DNA of 64,000 bases from an uncultured Leptolyngbyaceae cyanobacterium (GTDB lineage: Bacteria; Cyanobacteriota; Cyanobacteriia; Leptolyngbyales; Leptolyngbyaceae), in the NCBI GenBank assembly GCA_938023035.1, contig CALIDI010000017.1, positions 1 through 64,000 on the forward strand, read 5' to 3'. Below, in pieces: positions 38,667 to 49,406 of this stretch. How positions within the stretch are numbered: position 1 is the first letter of the stretch; each line of letters starts with the position of its first letter. The position numbers were made by a program, and so were the translations under genes. Under the pieces are notes generated by a model. It saw only the letters and a program-made list of their open reading frames with translations, searched no databases and had not been told where the DNA came from.

Positions 38667-39572
38667 ATGATTTTCTCACCACACAATCGCGTACTGGTTC
38701 AGGGTATTTGTGAACCTCTGGGTGCGGTTTATGCGCCTATTATGCAAGCCTATGGCACAGATTTGGTTGCTGGGGTTAGTGCAGGTCATGGAAGCAGCGA
38801 TTTTTATGGTATTCCAGTCTTCGATCTGGTGGATCAGGCAATCGACCAGGTTGGAGCCATTGATACGACGGTTATCTTTGTTTCTCCCTACGCGGTGTTA
38901 GATGCAGCCCTAGAGGCGATCGCTGCCGGTATTCACCAGGTGATTATCGTCACTGAAGGGGTACCACCGCTAGATATGGTAAGGCTATTGCGGCAGGCAG
39001 AGGCCACAGAGACGCTGGTGGTAGGGCCGAATAGTGCTGGCATCATTATTCCCGGTCAACTGCTGTTGGGGGTGCATCCGACAAGCTTTTACACCCCTGG
39101 CCCCGTGGGCATTATCAGCCGCAACGGAACGCTTACCTACGAAGTGGCCATGCAGCTATCCCAAGCGGGCTTAGGCCAATCGATTGGAGTTTGTATTGGG
39201 GGCGATGCCATTATTGGTTCCTCCTTTCCCCAGTGGTTGCAAATTCTGGAGGAGGATGAGCACACCGAAGCAATTGTTTTGATTGGAGAAATTGGTGGAG
39301 ATAGCGAAGAGGCTGCCGCCCATTATATTGCCGAGGCGATCGACAAACCCGTTGTTGCCTACATCGCAGGTAAAAACGCCCCAAAAGGTAGACGCATCGG
39401 TCATGCCGGCGCGATTATTGATGCCCAAATTTTAGAGCTAGGGCCAGATACAGGGACTGCCGCCAGCAAAATTAATGCCCTACGACGGGCAAGAATTCCT
39501 GTAGCAGAGCGGCCTTCTCAAATTCCGACCCTGGTCGAGAAAGCACTCCGCAAGTTAGTGAAGCAGGCTTAG
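38667..39572 (+). CDS. sucD: Succinate-CoA ligase alpha subunit
   Basis: At 301 residues this is the CoA-binding and phospho-histidine subunit. GRRIGHAGAII places the catalytic His at 246, the same number as in E. coli SucD. VVGPNSAGIIIPGQ and IGEIGGDSEEAAA are conserved. It pairs with sucC. GAAAAAGGGAAAGTGCAGTT provides a purine-rich site before the ATG. Confidence 0.92.
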   Translation: MIFSPHNRVLVQGICEPLGAVYAPIMQAYGTDLVAGVSAGHGSSDFYGIPVFDLVDQAIDQVGAIDTTVIFVSPYAVLDAALEAIAAGIHQVIIVTEGVPPLDMVRLLRQAEATETLVVGPNSAGIIIPGQLLLGVHPTSFYTPGPVGIISRNGTLTYEVAMQLSQAGLGQSIGVCIGGDAIIGSSFPQWLQILEEDEHTEAIVLIGEIGGDSEEAAAHYIAEAIDKPVVAYIAGKNAPKGRRIGHAGAIIDAQILELGPDTGTAASKINALRRARIPVAERPSQIPTLVEKALRKLVKQA

Positions 39573-39881
39573 CGCAGCGTCATAGTGCCTTAATTTAGGA
39601 TTGGCACAAATTTAGGATTAGCACATTTGGAAGCGCTTAACGTGACGAGTAGATTAAAGCATCAGTTCGACTTCCCTGAGCCTCATTTCTCTCTCAGCGT
39701 AGGAGAGGAGCTTTGCCCCGGTTTCCCTTCTCCCATCAAGGGAGAAGGGAATTGCCCTAACGGACATGCAAGCAAGAGAGAGAGAAGAATGACTGAAGCG
39801 AGTTCAGAAATTTATGCCTTGCTGTACCAGCGTTTGAGAATCATCACCTTAATTTTCAGAATTTTTAGTCTTGACAGACCC
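39573..39881. other. Convergent intergenic region with repeats
   Basis: A 17-bp tandem duplication with one mismatch lies at 39592-39625 (AATTTAGGATTGGCACA and AATTTAGGATTAGCACA). Bases 39684-39760 hold C/T-rich palindromes of family 1 type. No gene is seen. Confidence 0.6.
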
Positions 39882-40982
39882 CTAGACTGCGACACCAAAA
39901 ACTTCATTAAAGACCTTTTCGACCTTGTAGCCAGAGTCAATCGACTCCAGAGGGTCTTTACGCAGACGATGCCGCAGACAGAGGGTCGCCACCCGGCGAA
40001 TGTCTTCAACGGTCACTTCTGCTCGGCCTTCAAAGGCTGCGATCGCGCGTGCGGCCCGGTTCGTTACAATATCGCCCCGCAACCCATCCACATCCAATTC
40101 GGCACAAACCTGAGAAACCTTTACCCGCAGATCATACTCAATCGTGACCGCATGAAGCCGCTGCTGAGCCTCTACAATCCTCCGCTGGAGAGCTTCTTGC
40201 TGGGGTTGGTATCGCTCTAAAAAAGATTGAGGATCCTGGTCAAACTCAGTACGCTGTTCCACAATCTGCACGCGCAGAGCGGGTTCTTTCACGGTGCGAA
40301 TCTCAGCATGCATGCCAAACCGGTCGAGCAATTGGGGCCGCAGTTCCCCCTCTTCTGGGTTACCGGAACCGACCAAAACAAAGCGGGCTGGATGGCGAAT
40401 TGAAATGCCTTCGCGCTCAACCGTATTCCAACCAGAGGCGGCAGAGTCCAAAAGTACATCTACAAGGTGATCATCCAACAAGTTGACTTCATCCACGTAG
40501 AGAATGCCCCGATTGGCTTTAGCCAGTAGCCCTGGCTCAAAGGCTTTGACCCCTTCCGATAGGGCTTTTTCAATATCAATCGTGCCGCACACCCGGTCTT
40601 CCGTCGCCCCCAGCGGCAAATCAACCATCTGTACTTTTTTCTGAATGATTGCGACCTCGCCTCCTTGGGCTAAGATTTTGCGCACTTCATCCCCCATTAG
40701 TTCTGGGTCGCTGGGATGGCTGTTAAAGGGGTCGTCTGCCACGACGTCAATTTCCGGGAGTAGGTCGGCCAGGGCACGAATCGTTGTTGATTTACCAGTG
40801 CCGCGATCGCCCATAATCATGACCCCACCAATTTTGGGGTCAATCACATTCAGCAACAGTGCCAGCTTCATTTCTTCCTGGCCCACAATCGCCGTAAAGG
40901 GAAAAACAGGGCGACGGCGATTTGCCATTGATTGCACAGAGCGACCGTTTTCAACAATCGGGGGGTTAGCGACAGAACTCAC
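39882..40982 (-). CDS. chlI: Magnesium chelatase ATPase subunit I
   Basis: This 366-residue AAA+ protein has Walker A GDRGTGKS at 58-65 and Walker [42 protein letters not shown] follows as sensor 1. With ChlD and ChlH it inserts Mg into protoporphyrin IX, the first step committed to chlorophyll. The start is GTG (SSVANPP follows). Convergent with sucD. Confidence 0.95.
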   Translation of the reverse strand: MSSVANPPIVENGRSVQSMANRRRPVFPFTAIVGQEEMKLALLLNVIDPKIGGVMIMGDRGTGKSTTIRALADLLPEIDVVADDPFNSHPSDPELMGDEVRKILAQGGEVAIIQKKVQMVDLPLGATEDRVCGTIDIEKALSEGVKAFEPGLLAKANRGILYVDEVNLLDDHLVDVLLDSAASGWNTVEREGISIRHPARFVLVGSGNPEEGELRPQLLDRFGMHAEIRTVKEPALRVQIVEQRTEFDQDPQSFLERYQPQQEALQRRIVEAQQRLHAVTIEYDLRVKVSQVCAELDVDGLRGDIVTNRAARAIAAFEGRAEVTVEDIRRVATLCLRHRLRKDPLESIDSGYKVEKVFNEVFGVAV

Positions 40983-41148
40983 AGGCGTACCTAAGGGGTT
41001 AAATACATCAATTGATTACCTCCCATTATCCCATAAGCTGTTAAGCCAACCGAGGGACTTTGATTTTTGCCACTACCTTATCGGGATTGGGCCACACCAG
41101 CGTATTCTGGACAGAAGAAAGCCAGCAGATCGTTTTAGAGGTATGGGG

Positions 41149-42246
41149 ATGAGTCAAGCAGCAATTGGAGTCGCCCTTGTGGGCACAGGGTTTGGGCAAA
41201 AGGTGCATATCCCCGCCCTCCAAGCCCACCACCGCACCAACTTGGTCGCGGTCTACCATCGCGATCGCGCCAAAGCCGAGGCCATCGCTCAAACCTACGG
41301 TATCCCCCATGCCTGCACCCACATCGAAGCGCTGGTAGCACTGCCAGAAGTCGATGCCGTCAGCATTACGACTCCGCCCTTCCTGCATTACCCAATGGCC
41401 AAGACCGTGCTGCAAGCGGGGAAACACTTATTCCTCGAAAAACCCGTCACCCTTGTGGCTAGAGAAGCGGAGGAATTGCAGCAACTGGCAATAGTTCATC
41501 AGCGGGTGACAGCTGTGAATTTTGAGTTTCGCTGTGTCCCTGCCTGGATGCAACTAGCGGAATTATTAAAGGCCGGGTATGTGGGCAAACCGCGTTTAAT
41601 TAAAGTGGATTGGTTAGTCTCTAGTCGCGCAGATGCCACCCGCCCCTGGAACTGGTACGCCCAGGCCGCACTAGGAGGTGGGGCGTTGGGGGCGATCGGT
41701 TCCCATGCCTTTGATTACATTACCTGGCTTTTTGCCCCCGTCAAACAACTGTGTGCCCGATTGAATGTATCGGTACCGCAACGGCCCGACCCAGTCAGTC
41801 GCGAGTTAAAACCCGTGGATGCCGATGACATTTGCCAGATAATGCTGGAGTTAACCGATGGTACCCCCTGCCAGATGACCCTAGCGGCAACGACCTATCA
41901 GGGGCGGGGGCATTGGCTAGAGGTCTATGGCGATCGCGGTACGCTGGTGTTGGGCAGCAGCAACCAAAACGATTATGTCCATGGCTTTCAGCTTTGGGGC
42001 AGCCATCAAGGCGAACCCCTGGTGGAATTGCCAATTAGCGATCGCTTCGCCTTTCCCCAGACCTACCCCGACGGACGCATTGCCCCCACACTCCGTATCA
42101 TTGACCGCTGGATTCAAGGCATTGACCAAGGAGCCGCACTCGCCCCCTCCCTGCAAGAGGGGGTAGCGGCCCAAAAACTGATGGACTTAGCCCGCCAATC
42201 TAACCAATCAGGCCAATGGGTGCAAGTTCCAAGGGGGCAAGTTTAA
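41149..42246 (+). CDS. Gfo/Idh/MocA-family oxidoreductase
   Basis: This is an NAD(P)-dependent sugar-type dehydrogenase of 365 residues. A Rossmann start [18 protein letters not shown] is followed by [20 protein letters not shown] and the catalytic EKP motif (LFLEKPVTL), then the C-terminal beta-sheet domain ([20 protein letters not shown]). The substrate is unknown. The frame is open far upstream as an antisense shadow of chlI, but AGAGG at 41137-41141, 7 bases before this ATG, sets the start. Confidence 0.88.
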   Translation: MSQAAIGVALVGTGFGQKVHIPALQAHHRTNLVAVYHRDRAKAEAIAQTYGIPHACTHIEALVALPEVDAVSITTPPFLHYPMAKTVLQAGKHLFLEKPVTLVAREAEELQQLAIVHQRVTAVNFEFRCVPAWMQLAELLKAGYVGKPRLIKVDWLVSSRADATRPWNWYAQAALGGGALGAIGSHAFDYITWLFAPVKQLCARLNVSVPQRPDPVSRELKPVDADDICQIMLELTDGTPCQMTLAATTYQGRGHWLEVYGDRGTLVLGSSNQNDYVHGFQLWGSHQGEPLVELPISDRFAFPQTYPDGRIAPTLRIIDRWIQGIDQGAALAPSLQEGVAAQKLMDLARQSNQSGQWVQVPRGQV

Positions 42247-42397
42247 GCTAACCTTCCCCGCTACTCGCCTGTGGGGTTACTTCACGTTGGCACAGCCAAG
42301 CCAAAAGACTGACAACGCCCGCTTCTTCTCACTCGCTCCCACTTCTAATTCCCCATTTTCCACTGACTCCTTCACGTTCTCCCCCACCAACTTATCT

Positions 42398-43471
42398 ATG
42401 ACTTCCACGACTTCCACCTCTGCGATTTACCCTGTCACCTGGCAAGCCGATGCCGCTGTTTTGATAGATCAAACTCGGATTCCTGCTGAGTTAACCACCG
42501 TGCGGATTGAAGACTATGAAACCATGGCGCGCGCCATTGAAACAATGATTGTGCGAGGTGCACCAGCAATTGGGGTGGCCGCGGCCTATGGCATGTACCT
42601 GGGGGCACGAGCACTCACCACCTCGGAGCGAGCCGAGTTTCTTCGCCAGCTAGCAGCGATCGCCCAGCGGCTCCGAGCCACCCGCCCAACAGCCGTCAAT
42701 TTATTCTGGGCCGTTGAGCGCATGGTGCAAGCGGCTCATGCTGTAGATGGCCCAGTAGAGCAAATCAAGCATCATCTGCTAGAAACGGCTCAGGCCATTC
42801 AAACCGATGACCTCCGCACCTGCGAATTGATTGGTCAGCATGGCCTCCAGGTACTCCCGACGCAACCAGAACGTCTTCGCATTTTGACCCACTGCAACGC
42901 TGGTGCTCTGGCAACAGCCGGCTATGGCACCGCCCTGGGGGTAGTGCGGGCCGCTTGGGCAGCCGGTCGGTTAGAGCGAGTGTTTGCCGATGAAACCCGT
43001 CCCCGCTTGCAGGGTGCGAAGCTAACTGCCTGGGAATGCGTCCAGGAGGGCATTCCCGTAACCATCATTACAGACAACATGGCGGCCCACTGTATGCAGC
43101 AAGGGATGGTGGATGCGGTCGTCGTGGGTGCCGATCGGATTGCTGCCAATGGCGACACGGCCAATAAAATTGGCACTTACAGCGTGGCTCTGGCGGCTAA
43201 AGCCCATCACATTCCCTTTTTTGTCGCGGCCCCCCTTTCGACCATTGACTTTTCTCTGATTGATGGTCGTCAAATTCCGATTGAGCAACGCCACCCGAGT
43301 GAAATTTACCAGGTCGGCGATGCCCAACTGTGCCCTGATGGAGCAGAATTCTACAACCCCGCCTTTGACGTGACTCCGGCAGAGTTGATTGCGGCGGTGG
43401 TCACCGAATTTGGCGCGATCGCCCCTGCGGATCTGCAATCGACCCTGGCAGCCAAGCAGGGGAAACGCTAA
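42398..43471 (+). CDS. mtnA: S-methyl-5-thioribose-1-phosphate isomerase
   Basis: MtnA of the methionine salvage pathway: [39 protein letters not shown] (catalytic Cys), [19 protein letters not shown] and [19 protein letters not shown] (catalytic Asp). The length of 357 fits. The start is uncertain: the frame is open to 42287, and neither ATG 42398 nor the upstream TTG has a good ribosome-binding site. No other salvage genes are in the window. Confidence 0.92.
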   Translation: MTSTTSTSAIYPVTWQADAAVLIDQTRIPAELTTVRIEDYETMARAIETMIVRGAPAIGVAAAYGMYLGARALTTSERAEFLRQLAAIAQRLRATRPTAVNLFWAVERMVQAAHAVDGPVEQIKHHLLETAQAIQTDDLRTCELIGQHGLQVLPTQPERLRILTHCNAGALATAGYGTALGVVRAAWAAGRLERVFADETRPRLQGAKLTAWECVQEGIPVTIITDNMAAHCMQQGMVDAVVVGADRIAANGDTANKIGTYSVALAAKAHHIPFFVAAPLSTIDFSLIDGRQIPIEQRHPSEIYQVGDAQLCPDGAEFYNPAFDVTPAELIAAVVTEFGAIAPADLQSTLAAKQGKR

Positions 43472-43555
43472 ATCCAAAAGCGTCTAAAATCCCCCCTCAG
43501 ACGCAGTAGTTGTTGCTAAACTAAAGAATCAACCCATCTCACTGAAGCAGCTTCT

Positions 43556-43783
43556 ATGCAAAAACGTCACACCATTGACTCAACCCAATTGCTGCGCCGA
43601 GCAGATGATTTGATTTCAGCAGCTTCTAACCGCTATCGGATTACTGTTCAAGTCGCCAATCGGGCAAAGCGGCGGCGATTTGATGATTTTGACGGGGCCG
43701 ATGACTCTGGCATGAAGCCTGTAATGCGGGCCATTATTGAAATGTCCGATGAGTTGACCCAACCGGAAATTATTGGTGACTAG
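43556..43783 (+). CDS. rpoZ: RNA polymerase omega subunit
   Basis: This 75-residue protein matches cyanobacterial RpoZ ([49 protein letters not shown]). Omega helps assemble and stabilise the polymerase. The following gene overlaps its stop, so they are probably cotranscribed; a DUF1818 gene follows, a neighbourhood often kept in cyanobacteria. Confidence 0.93.
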   Translation: MQKRHTIDSTQLLRRADDLISAASNRYRITVQVANRAKRRRFDDFDGADDSGMKPVMRAIIEMSDELTQPEIIGD

Positions 43784-44360
43784 AAAATCATTGGTAACTC
43801 GGATGGTGCAGCGGAGCGCGCACTGGCGGCTGAGCTTTGTCTTGGGATTGGTTCTGGTGTTGCTTACGTCTACCGGGGCGATCGCTCAGCGCATTCGTCC
43901 TGATAACGTCTGGCAGGTAATTTATCAACAATTGCCCGATTTGCCTCGAGAAAACCAGTATATCCACTCTGAAACCCGGCAACCCGCCCCCAACAACACC
44001 CTAGTTGGGCGAATGATTCGCTACCACCTCTACGTCAAGGAGCGTCCACCTTTTTTTCGGTTTGACTGGAAGATTACCCTGGCTGACTATTTGGGAGTCA
44101 ACGACTGGATCGATCCCACGACCTATCCCAGTGCCAAAACATTACAGTCCAACCCGATAGAGGGCGATATGGCTGCCATTCGTCGCCTTAGCCGGGCGCA
44201 GCGTGAGGCCTTGGTGCAGGCCCTCACCGATGCTTTTGCCACCCAGTTGCCCACCCCTGCTCCTTCCAGCAACCCCCGTCCTAGCTCAAGCACACCTCCA
44301 CCCGCACAACCAACCGCTCCTGTCAAAGCACCCGGAGCGGCTGATCTCCTGCGACTTTGA
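43773..44360 (+). CDS. Exported cyanobacterial protein of unknown function
   Basis: No function is recognised. After a positively charged start comes a signal peptide ([21 protein letters not shown]), then a folded part ([55 protein letters not shown]) and a Pro/Ser-rich tail. The GTG at 43773 overlaps the rpoZ stop; the ATG at 43803 is an alternative. Confidence 0.75.
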   Translation: MVTRKSLVTRMVQRSAHWRLSFVLGLVLVLLTSTGAIAQRIRPDNVWQVIYQQLPDLPRENQYIHSETRQPAPNNTLVGRMIRYHLYVKERPPFFRFDWKITLADYLGVNDWIDPTTYPSAKTLQSNPIEGDMAAIRRLSRAQREALVQALTDAFATQLPTPAPSSNPRPSSSTPPPAQPTAPVKAPGAADLLRL

Positions 44361-44459
44361 GTTCACAGCGATCTCATCTGGATGGTGAAAAGGGCATTCT
44401 TAGGAAAATCTTTTCACCCAGACCCTCACCTTCACGAACGACGTAGGACGGCGATACAC

Positions 44460-44816
44460 ATGCAAAAGAGTGGCCCGGGTTGGCGACTGGGGTGGAACCC
44501 AGATGCGACCGAGTATGTCGGCCTAGTGGGAAGTGATGATTGGGCACTGGAGTTGACGGCTACCGAGTTTGCTGACTTCAACCGGCTGGCATTGCAACTG
44601 GCCGACACGATGGCAGCGATGCAGGCGGAATTGATGGATAAAGAGGCGATCGCCTGCGAGGTTGAAAGTGAGCAACTTTGGCTAGAGGCCGAGGGCTATC
44701 CTCACTCCTACAGCCTGCACCTCATTCTGTTGACCGGACGCAGAGGCGAAGGCCTATGGCAACCCACAGCAGTACCTGACCTGCTGCAAGGACTGCGATC
44801 GCTCTACGTTTTCTAA
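44460..44816 (+). CDS. DUF1818 family protein
   Basis: This 118-residue protein is typical of DUF1818, kept in cyanobacteria and some plastid lineages: GWRLGWNPDATEYVGLVGSD, WALELTATEFADF and EGLWQPTAVPDLLQGL. The function is not established. GTAGGACGG precedes the ATG. Confidence 0.85.
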   Translation: MQKSGPGWRLGWNPDATEYVGLVGSDDWALELTATEFADFNRLALQLADTMAAMQAELMDKEAIACEVESEQLWLEAEGYPHSYSLHLILLTGRRGEGLWQPTAVPDLLQGLRSLYVF

Positions 44817-44888
44817 CCGATTCAACCTTGCTTATCTCCCTGGAGTTGTGCTTAGCCCAAGCCGGGTTCATCTATCCATCGAGATCCT

Positions 44889-45476
44889 ATGGAATTAATT
44901 TTGACCTCTGATTCTCATCCGATTCGAGTTGATTTTTTACCGCGTGAAGTGGTCGGGTTACCAGGTCTCTTAGGTATGACAATTGCGCCAGGTCAGCGCC
45001 ATTTGAGCCAACTGGGGCTGTGGCAACGTAACCTAGATCAGGATCTGGCGCGTCTGCGTGATTTTTACTTAACAGATTTACTGGTCACTTTAAATGAGCT
45101 GCTTGAGTTGCAACTGTTGCAAATTCCTGACTTACTCCAACGGGTGAACGCCTTTGGGATGATTTCTCGGCATTACCCGATTCAGGACTACAACATTCCT
45201 TCATCAACTGCTACCTTGATGACTTTAATCAGAGAGATTTTACAAGCAGTGGAGCGATCGCAAACGGTTGTCGTGCACTGTAGGGAAGGGTTAGGGCGCT
45301 CTGGTCTGGTAGTTGCGGCTTGTCTGGTAGCACGGGGATATTCTGCCGATGAAGCCTTTTTCTATGTCCGTGACACACGCCCCGGAAGCATCGACACCCT
45401 AGAACAGGAAAATTTCGTGCGGCGAGTGGCAAAAATCTGGCAGGAACACTCCACCCAGGCCCCTCCGAATAGCTAA
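44889..45476 (+). CDS. Dual-specificity/tyrosine-type protein phosphatase
   Basis: The cysteine phosphatase loop HCREGLGRSG places catalytic Cys131 and Arg137. PIQDYNIPS provides a likely general acid Asp100. The layout resembles CDKN3-like and KAP-type phosphatases of bacteria. It may reverse protein phosphorylation or act on phospholipid or nucleotide substrates. The 195 residues have no membrane segment. Confidence 0.85.
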   Translation: MELILTSDSHPIRVDFLPREVVGLPGLLGMTIAPGQRHLSQLGLWQRNLDQDLARLRDFYLTDLLVTLNELLELQLLQIPDLLQRVNAFGMISRHYPIQDYNIPSSTATLMTLIREILQAVERSQTVVVHCREGLGRSGLVVAACLVARGYSADEAFFYVRDTRPGSIDTLEQENFVRRVAKIWQEHSTQAPPNS

Positions 45477-45486
45477 TCTCCACTCT

Positions 45487-45510
45487 TGATGTGAAATGTG
45501 ATGTGAAGTG
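45487..45510. repeat. 12-bp tandem duplication, one mismatch
   Basis: TGATGTGAAATG is followed by TGATGTGAAGTG, between the phosphatase and queC stop codons. Confidence 0.8.
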
Positions 45511-45532
45511 TTATCGACAGCAGCAGGTTAAA

Positions 45533-46228
45533 TTATTCGAGCGTGTGCAGTTGGCGACCGCTTGGCGTTGCTAACTCGGGGTGGCCCGCAGCAATCAGAG
45601 CGCGATCGCGAATGCGACAGGCATCACACACCCCACAGGGTTCGGTACCGCCTTGATAACAAGACCAAGTTTGCGCAATCGGCACTCCGAGCTGTAAAGC
45701 CCGTTTGACAATATCCACTTTAGAATCCAGCACGAGGGGAGCCACTAGACGAGGAGCGCGCCCCTCTAACCCTGCTTTAGACGAAAGGTTTGCTAAGTGC
45801 TGGTAAGCCGCGAGATATTCAGGACGACAGTCGGGATACCCCGAATAATCAACGGCGTTAATGCCTAAGTAGATAGCTTCGGCTCTTTTGGCTTCGGCTA
45901 GAGATAGGGCGATCGCCACAAACACCGTATTCCGTCCGGGCACATAGGTTGAAGGAATCACCCCCAACTGCACACCCTCCTGCGGAACTGCGATCGCAGT
46001 ATCCGTTAGAGAAGAGCCGCCCCACAATCCCAAATTCACCTCAACTTCGTAATGGGAGGTGATATGGAGCGCCTTAGCAATGGCTCTAGCCGCTTCTAAC
46101 TCCCGCAAATGGCGCTGCCCGTAGCGAATTGACAGGGCAACCAATTCATATCCATCCGCTACCGCCTGCGCCGCAGCCGTGGCAGAGTCTAAACCCCCTG
46201 ACAATAAAACAATCGCGATCGGTTTCAT
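45533..46228 (-). CDS. queC: 7-cyano-7-deazaguanine synthase QueC
   Basis: This PP-loop ATPase forms preQ0 in queuosine synthesis. [14 protein letters not shown] is the PP-loop, [16 protein letters not shown] is conserved, and the zinc site is [21 protein letters not shown]. The ATG at 46228 begins the fold ([12 protein letters not shown]); a second ATG seven codons upstream (46249) is possible, with GAGG lying between them. No preQ1 riboswitch was seen upstream. Confidence 0.93.
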   Translation of the reverse strand: MKPIAIVLLSGGLDSATAAAQAVADGYELVALSIRYGQRHLRELEAARAIAKALHITSHYEVEVNLGLWGGSSLTDTAIAVPQEGVQLGVIPSTYVPGRNTVFVAIALSLAEAKRAEAIYLGINAVDYSGYPDCRPEYLAAYQHLANLSSKAGLEGRAPRLVAPLVLDSKVDIVKRALQLGVPIAQTWSCYQGGTEPCGVCDACRIRDRALIAAGHPELATPSGRQLHTLE

Positions 46229-46671
46229 AGAAATGCGATCCTCTTTCATTCAACGCCAGTTTCTAACAAAGACCTTTGGATACAATCTGATACCGATTGA
46301 AACAGCGCATGCGGCAGCTATCGAATTGAACATCTGGAACGGTACAAACTAAGGGAAGAGGAAGGATTTGCATCGTTTTTGACAATCCTTAACCAAGCGT
46401 AACCGATTCTCCTAATTTTCCAGAGGCAGTTGTAAGACTGGCACAGGGCATGCTGCAATGTTAGAGCAACTCTCGTTAACCTACGGGTAGTTTGGCTCAA
46501 TTTCCGTTGATTGTGCCGCATTGGTGTGGGGCAGGCTAGACTTTTGAAGCCGTTGCCGCGATGATTAGCCAACGGGGATCTGTTAGGCGCGGCAGAATCA
46601 GGCGAGGGATCTCGTTATGCGATCCTGGGCTGACCGATTGGAGTTGTCCTTTTCTTCCTAAGGTCTTAACA
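46229..46671. other. Divergent intergenic region
   Basis: No gene or repeat is recognised between queC and the exported protein at 46672. Confidence 0.45.
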
Positions 46672-47052
46672 ATGAAGCATCTGCTAGTGGCTACCCTCAT
46701 GACCGTTTGCCTGTTGCCCGCTCACTTGGTTCAAGCTCAGTCAGCACCTGATGCTAAAGCCCAAGCCAATGGAGCCGCATCCTTACAAGCTCAGCCAATA
46801 TCGGTACGGCGATCGCCTCAAAGAGTAACCCCTTACCAACCAGGTGAGTTACGTAACCTGGCTGACTCACTGCAATCTACGCCAGCCGCTACCCAACGCT
46901 CAGGGCTTGCAATTCCAGAATCGCTGGTACCAAAACGATTACAGAAAATGTTGTTGACCCCTCCCCCCCAGCCAACCGCTATTGATCCGCTAGAATTCTT
47001 TAAAGTGCCCTCCCCCGATGCTGGCGTCAAGGTCAACGTGCTGCAAAACTAA
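46672..47052 (+). CDS. Small exported protein, unknown function
   Basis: This 126-residue protein has a clear signal peptide (HLLVATLMTVCLLPAHLVQA, cleaved near AQS) and a Gln/Ala/Pro-rich mature part without a recognisable domain (LADSLQST; PESLVPKRLQKMLLTPPPQP). I do not know its role. The ATG at 46672 is chosen because the signal peptide starts there. Confidence 0.65.
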   Translation: MKHLLVATLMTVCLLPAHLVQAQSAPDAKAQANGAASLQAQPISVRRSPQRVTPYQPGELRNLADSLQSTPAATQRSGLAIPESLVPKRLQKMLLTPPPQPTAIDPLEFFKVPSPDAGVKVNVLQN

Positions 47053-47459
47053 AAACCCACATACGCAAGCGGGGGTGAAGTATTGGAGAGCACCGAAGAG
47101 GGCTGCATAGTGTCTGGTGGTTAAAACCGCGACGATAGGAGTCAAAATTCGCCGCTTTTATCTAGTCGAATCCTACCATCGCTTGCAAGAGACAGAGGTT
47201 TGGCTCTATCGCTGCGGCTGGAGTCGTCACGGCTCCTAAGAAACGAGCCTTTAAAGCAGCCTCTGGAAGACAGAAATTAGATCCGGTCAATAGTAAAGCA
47301 GAGCGGCTTGCACTCTAGGGGGGATCCAGTTAGTCAGAATTGCGACCGACCCCCACCCGCCCAGGGCTTAAGAATTCATTAACCCTTGCGTCAGCCAGCA
47401 TCCTCACATATCTATTCAATCTGCCTGGCATAGCTGTTGCCAGGGTTCTCATCGCAAGG

Positions 47460-47530
47460 TCAAGTCAAAAAGCCTAACCCAGCATTGGTGGTTAAGCACT
47501 GGGTTTTGTCCTAAGCTTTCGTCAGAAAGC
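47460..47530 (+). repeat. Dispersed repeat, family 2
   Basis: The core GCATTGGTGGTTAAGCACTG, then GGTTTTG, with left end AAGTCAAAAAGCCTA, matches the element at 38295-38358 read on the other strand. Confidence 0.75.
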
Positions 47531-47617
47531 AATCCATCGCTAGATCGCTCAAACTTCCCGCCGGACTGAGTCCCAAATTTTCTTGGGATACACTCTCAGC
47601 ACCAGACAAACGCCAAT

Positions 47618-47645
47618 AAAAAAGCAAAAACCTTTCTGCTTTTTT
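47618..47645. terminator. A/T-rich terminator-like hairpin
   Basis: A perfect 9-bp stem AAAAAAGCA / TGCTTTTTT with a 10-base loop. No gene ends nearby on either strand, so what it would terminate is unknown. Confidence 0.3.
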
Positions 47646-47746
47646 GCAGAGCCATTTAACCCCTCAGACAGGCATCAGGCTGCATCCCATGGCAAGCCAC
47701 CCCTACGCCTAAACCATAGGGTAGTTGCCCCTTTGCTCTAGGGAAA

Positions 47747-47781
47747 AAACTCGTTATACTAAGCGTAGTCGTTACGAGTTT
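47747..47781. promoter_or_regulatory. Inverted repeat around a -10 box upstream of NTRC
   Basis: Perfect 8-bp arms AAACTCGT and ACGAGTTT are 19 bases apart, directly before the NTRC gene. A -10-like TATACT (47755-47760) lies between them. This is the layout expected of a repressor operator; a redox regulator is plausible but not shown. Confidence 0.45.
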
Positions 47782-47793
47782 GTATAAAGTTTT

Positions 47794-49161
47794 ATGACGA
47801 GCCTACCTGTTGAGAATCTGGTCATCATTGGTTCAGGGCCGGCTGGCTATACAGCTGCAATTTATGCCGCGCGAGCAAACCTGAAGCCATTTATGTTTGA
47901 GGGTTTTCAGGCAGGGGGGTTGCCTGGTGGACAGTTGATGACCACAACCGAAGTCGAAAATTTCCCTGGCTTTCCCGAAGGGATTACTGGGCCACAACTG
48001 ATGGCTCGGATGAGAGCGCAGGCCGAGCGTTGGGGGGCCGAACTGGTTACCGAAGATGTCACTTCTGTGGATTTGAGCCAACGCCCCTTTGTGGTGCGAT
48101 CTGAGGAGCGCGAGGTGAAGGCCCACAGTATTATCATTGCCACTGGGGCAACGGCCAAGCGACTTCACTTGCCCTCTGAGGCTGAGTATTGGAGCCGGGG
48201 AATTTCGGCCTGTGCTATCTGTGATGGCGCTACGCCGATTTTTCGGGGCGCTCCCCTGGCGGTCGTCGGTGGTGGCGACAGTGCTGCCGAAGAAGCGATC
48301 TATCTAACCAAGTATGGCAAACACGTACATCTGTTAGTCCGCTCTGAGAAGATGCGTGCCAGTAAGGCGATGCAAGACCGCGTCTTGAATAACCCCAATA
48401 TTACTGTGCATTGGCATACTCAGCCAGTGGATGCAGTTGGTGAAAATGGGGTAATGACTGGGTTAAAGATCCGCAACAACCAAACCGGCGAAGAAAGCAT
48501 GCTAGATGTAAAGGGTCTATTTTACGCGATCGGCCATACCCCTAACACGGGCTTGTTTAAGGGGCAACTGGAGTTAGATGAGGTTGGCTATATCGTGACC
48601 CATCATGATGTCGCCACTAGTGTAGAAGGGGTATTTGCGGCGGGGGATGTGCAGGATCATGAGTATCGGCAGGCGATTTCGGCAGCCGGTACGGGTTGTA
48701 TGGCGGCGTTGCTGGCCGAGCGTTGGCTGTCTGAGCATGGCCTGATCCAAGAGTTTCACCAAACAACCGAAGCAGAAACTCAGGTGGCTGAGCCGCCTGA
48801 GAAAAAGTCGGAAGCAACCCAAGCTGATGAATTTGATATCACTCGCACACGTCACGAAGGTAGTTTCGCTTTACGCAAGCTTTACCATGAGAGCGATCGC
48901 CTGATCATGGTGAAATATGCCTCGCCCCAATGTGGCCCGTGCCACACATTAAAGCCCATCTTGAATAAAGTTGTAGACGAGTTTGATGGCAAGATCCACT
49001 ATGTCGAAATCGATATTGAGCAAGATCCTGATATAGCCGAAGCCGCTGGCGTTATAGGCACCCCAACAGTGCAATTCTTTAAAGCAAAGGAGAAAGTCGG
49101 TGAAATGCGAGGAGTCAAGCAGAAGAGTCAATACCGAGATCTGATTTCAGCGCACTTATAG
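47794..49161 (+). CDS. trxB: NADPH-thioredoxin reductase C (reductase-thioredoxin fusion, NTRC)
   Basis: Residues 1-320 are a low-molecular-weight thioredoxin reductase: FAD motif [10 protein letters not shown], redox pair CAIC at 140-143, NADPH motif [10 protein letters not shown]. Residues ~350-455 are a thioredoxin with CGPC at 380-383. The fusion passes electrons from NADPH to 2-Cys peroxiredoxins and chlorophyll-pathway enzymes in oxygenic phototrophs. A Gln/Glu-rich linker (~321-348) joins the halves. No strong ribosome-binding site is seen before the ATG at 47794. Confidence 0.95.
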   Translation: MTSLPVENLVIIGSGPAGYTAAIYAARANLKPFMFEGFQAGGLPGGQLMTTTEVENFPGFPEGITGPQLMARMRAQAERWGAELVTEDVTSVDLSQRPFVVRSEEREVKAHSIIIATGATAKRLHLPSEAEYWSRGISACAICDGATPIFRGAPLAVVGGGDSAAEEAIYLTKYGKHVHLLVRSEKMRASKAMQDRVLNNPNITVHWHTQPVDAVGENGVMTGLKIRNNQTGEESMLDVKGLFYAIGHTPNTGLFKGQLELDEVGYIVTHHDVATSVEGVFAAGDVQDHEYRQAISAAGTGCMAALLAERWLSEHGLIQEFHQTTEAETQVAEPPEKKSEATQADEFDITRTRHEGSFALRKLYHESDRLIMVKYASPQCGPCHTLKPILNKVVDEFDGKIHYVEIDIEQDPDIAEAAGVIGTPTVQFFKAKEKVGEMRGVKQKSQYRDLISAHL

Positions 49162-49406
49162 ATGCTAAAGTTGTGCGCCTTTTCGACGGGGTAAATCTTT
49201 CCAAAGGTACAGCCTAGATAAAGATCAAAATCGCGAATTGAATCAATTGAAACACCAAAGACTCTATCCCAGAAACACGAGCACACACAGCCAGCCCTTC
49301 GTGTCCTCCAGGCATCTAGGATAAAGATTCAGGTATCAAACCCTGTTTCCGTAACCTTCACTTCTTGAGGCTAGCTGTCGGGTCAACTCACCACCAGACT
49401 GATCAC

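Larger units (their letters stand above)
47053..47746. other. Intergenic region with repeat and hairpin
   Basis: No protein gene is seen. It holds a family 2 repeat (47460-47530) and a U-rich hairpin (47618-47645). A short unannotated RNA ending at that hairpin is conceivable. Confidence 0.5.

Noticed and set aside
39627-40220. Rightward 197-codon open frame
   Set aside because: It is antisense to chlI over most of its length and starts in a C/T-rich repeat; no protein similarity is visible.
40645-41148. Long N-terminal extension of the Gfo/Idh oxidoreductase
   Set aside because: The extension reads antisense to chlI; the ribosome-binding site and the Rossmann start both point to 41149.
42350-42370. 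Additional DnaA-box-like site near the mtnA start
   Set aside because: A single one-mismatch copy without neighbours is expected by chance.
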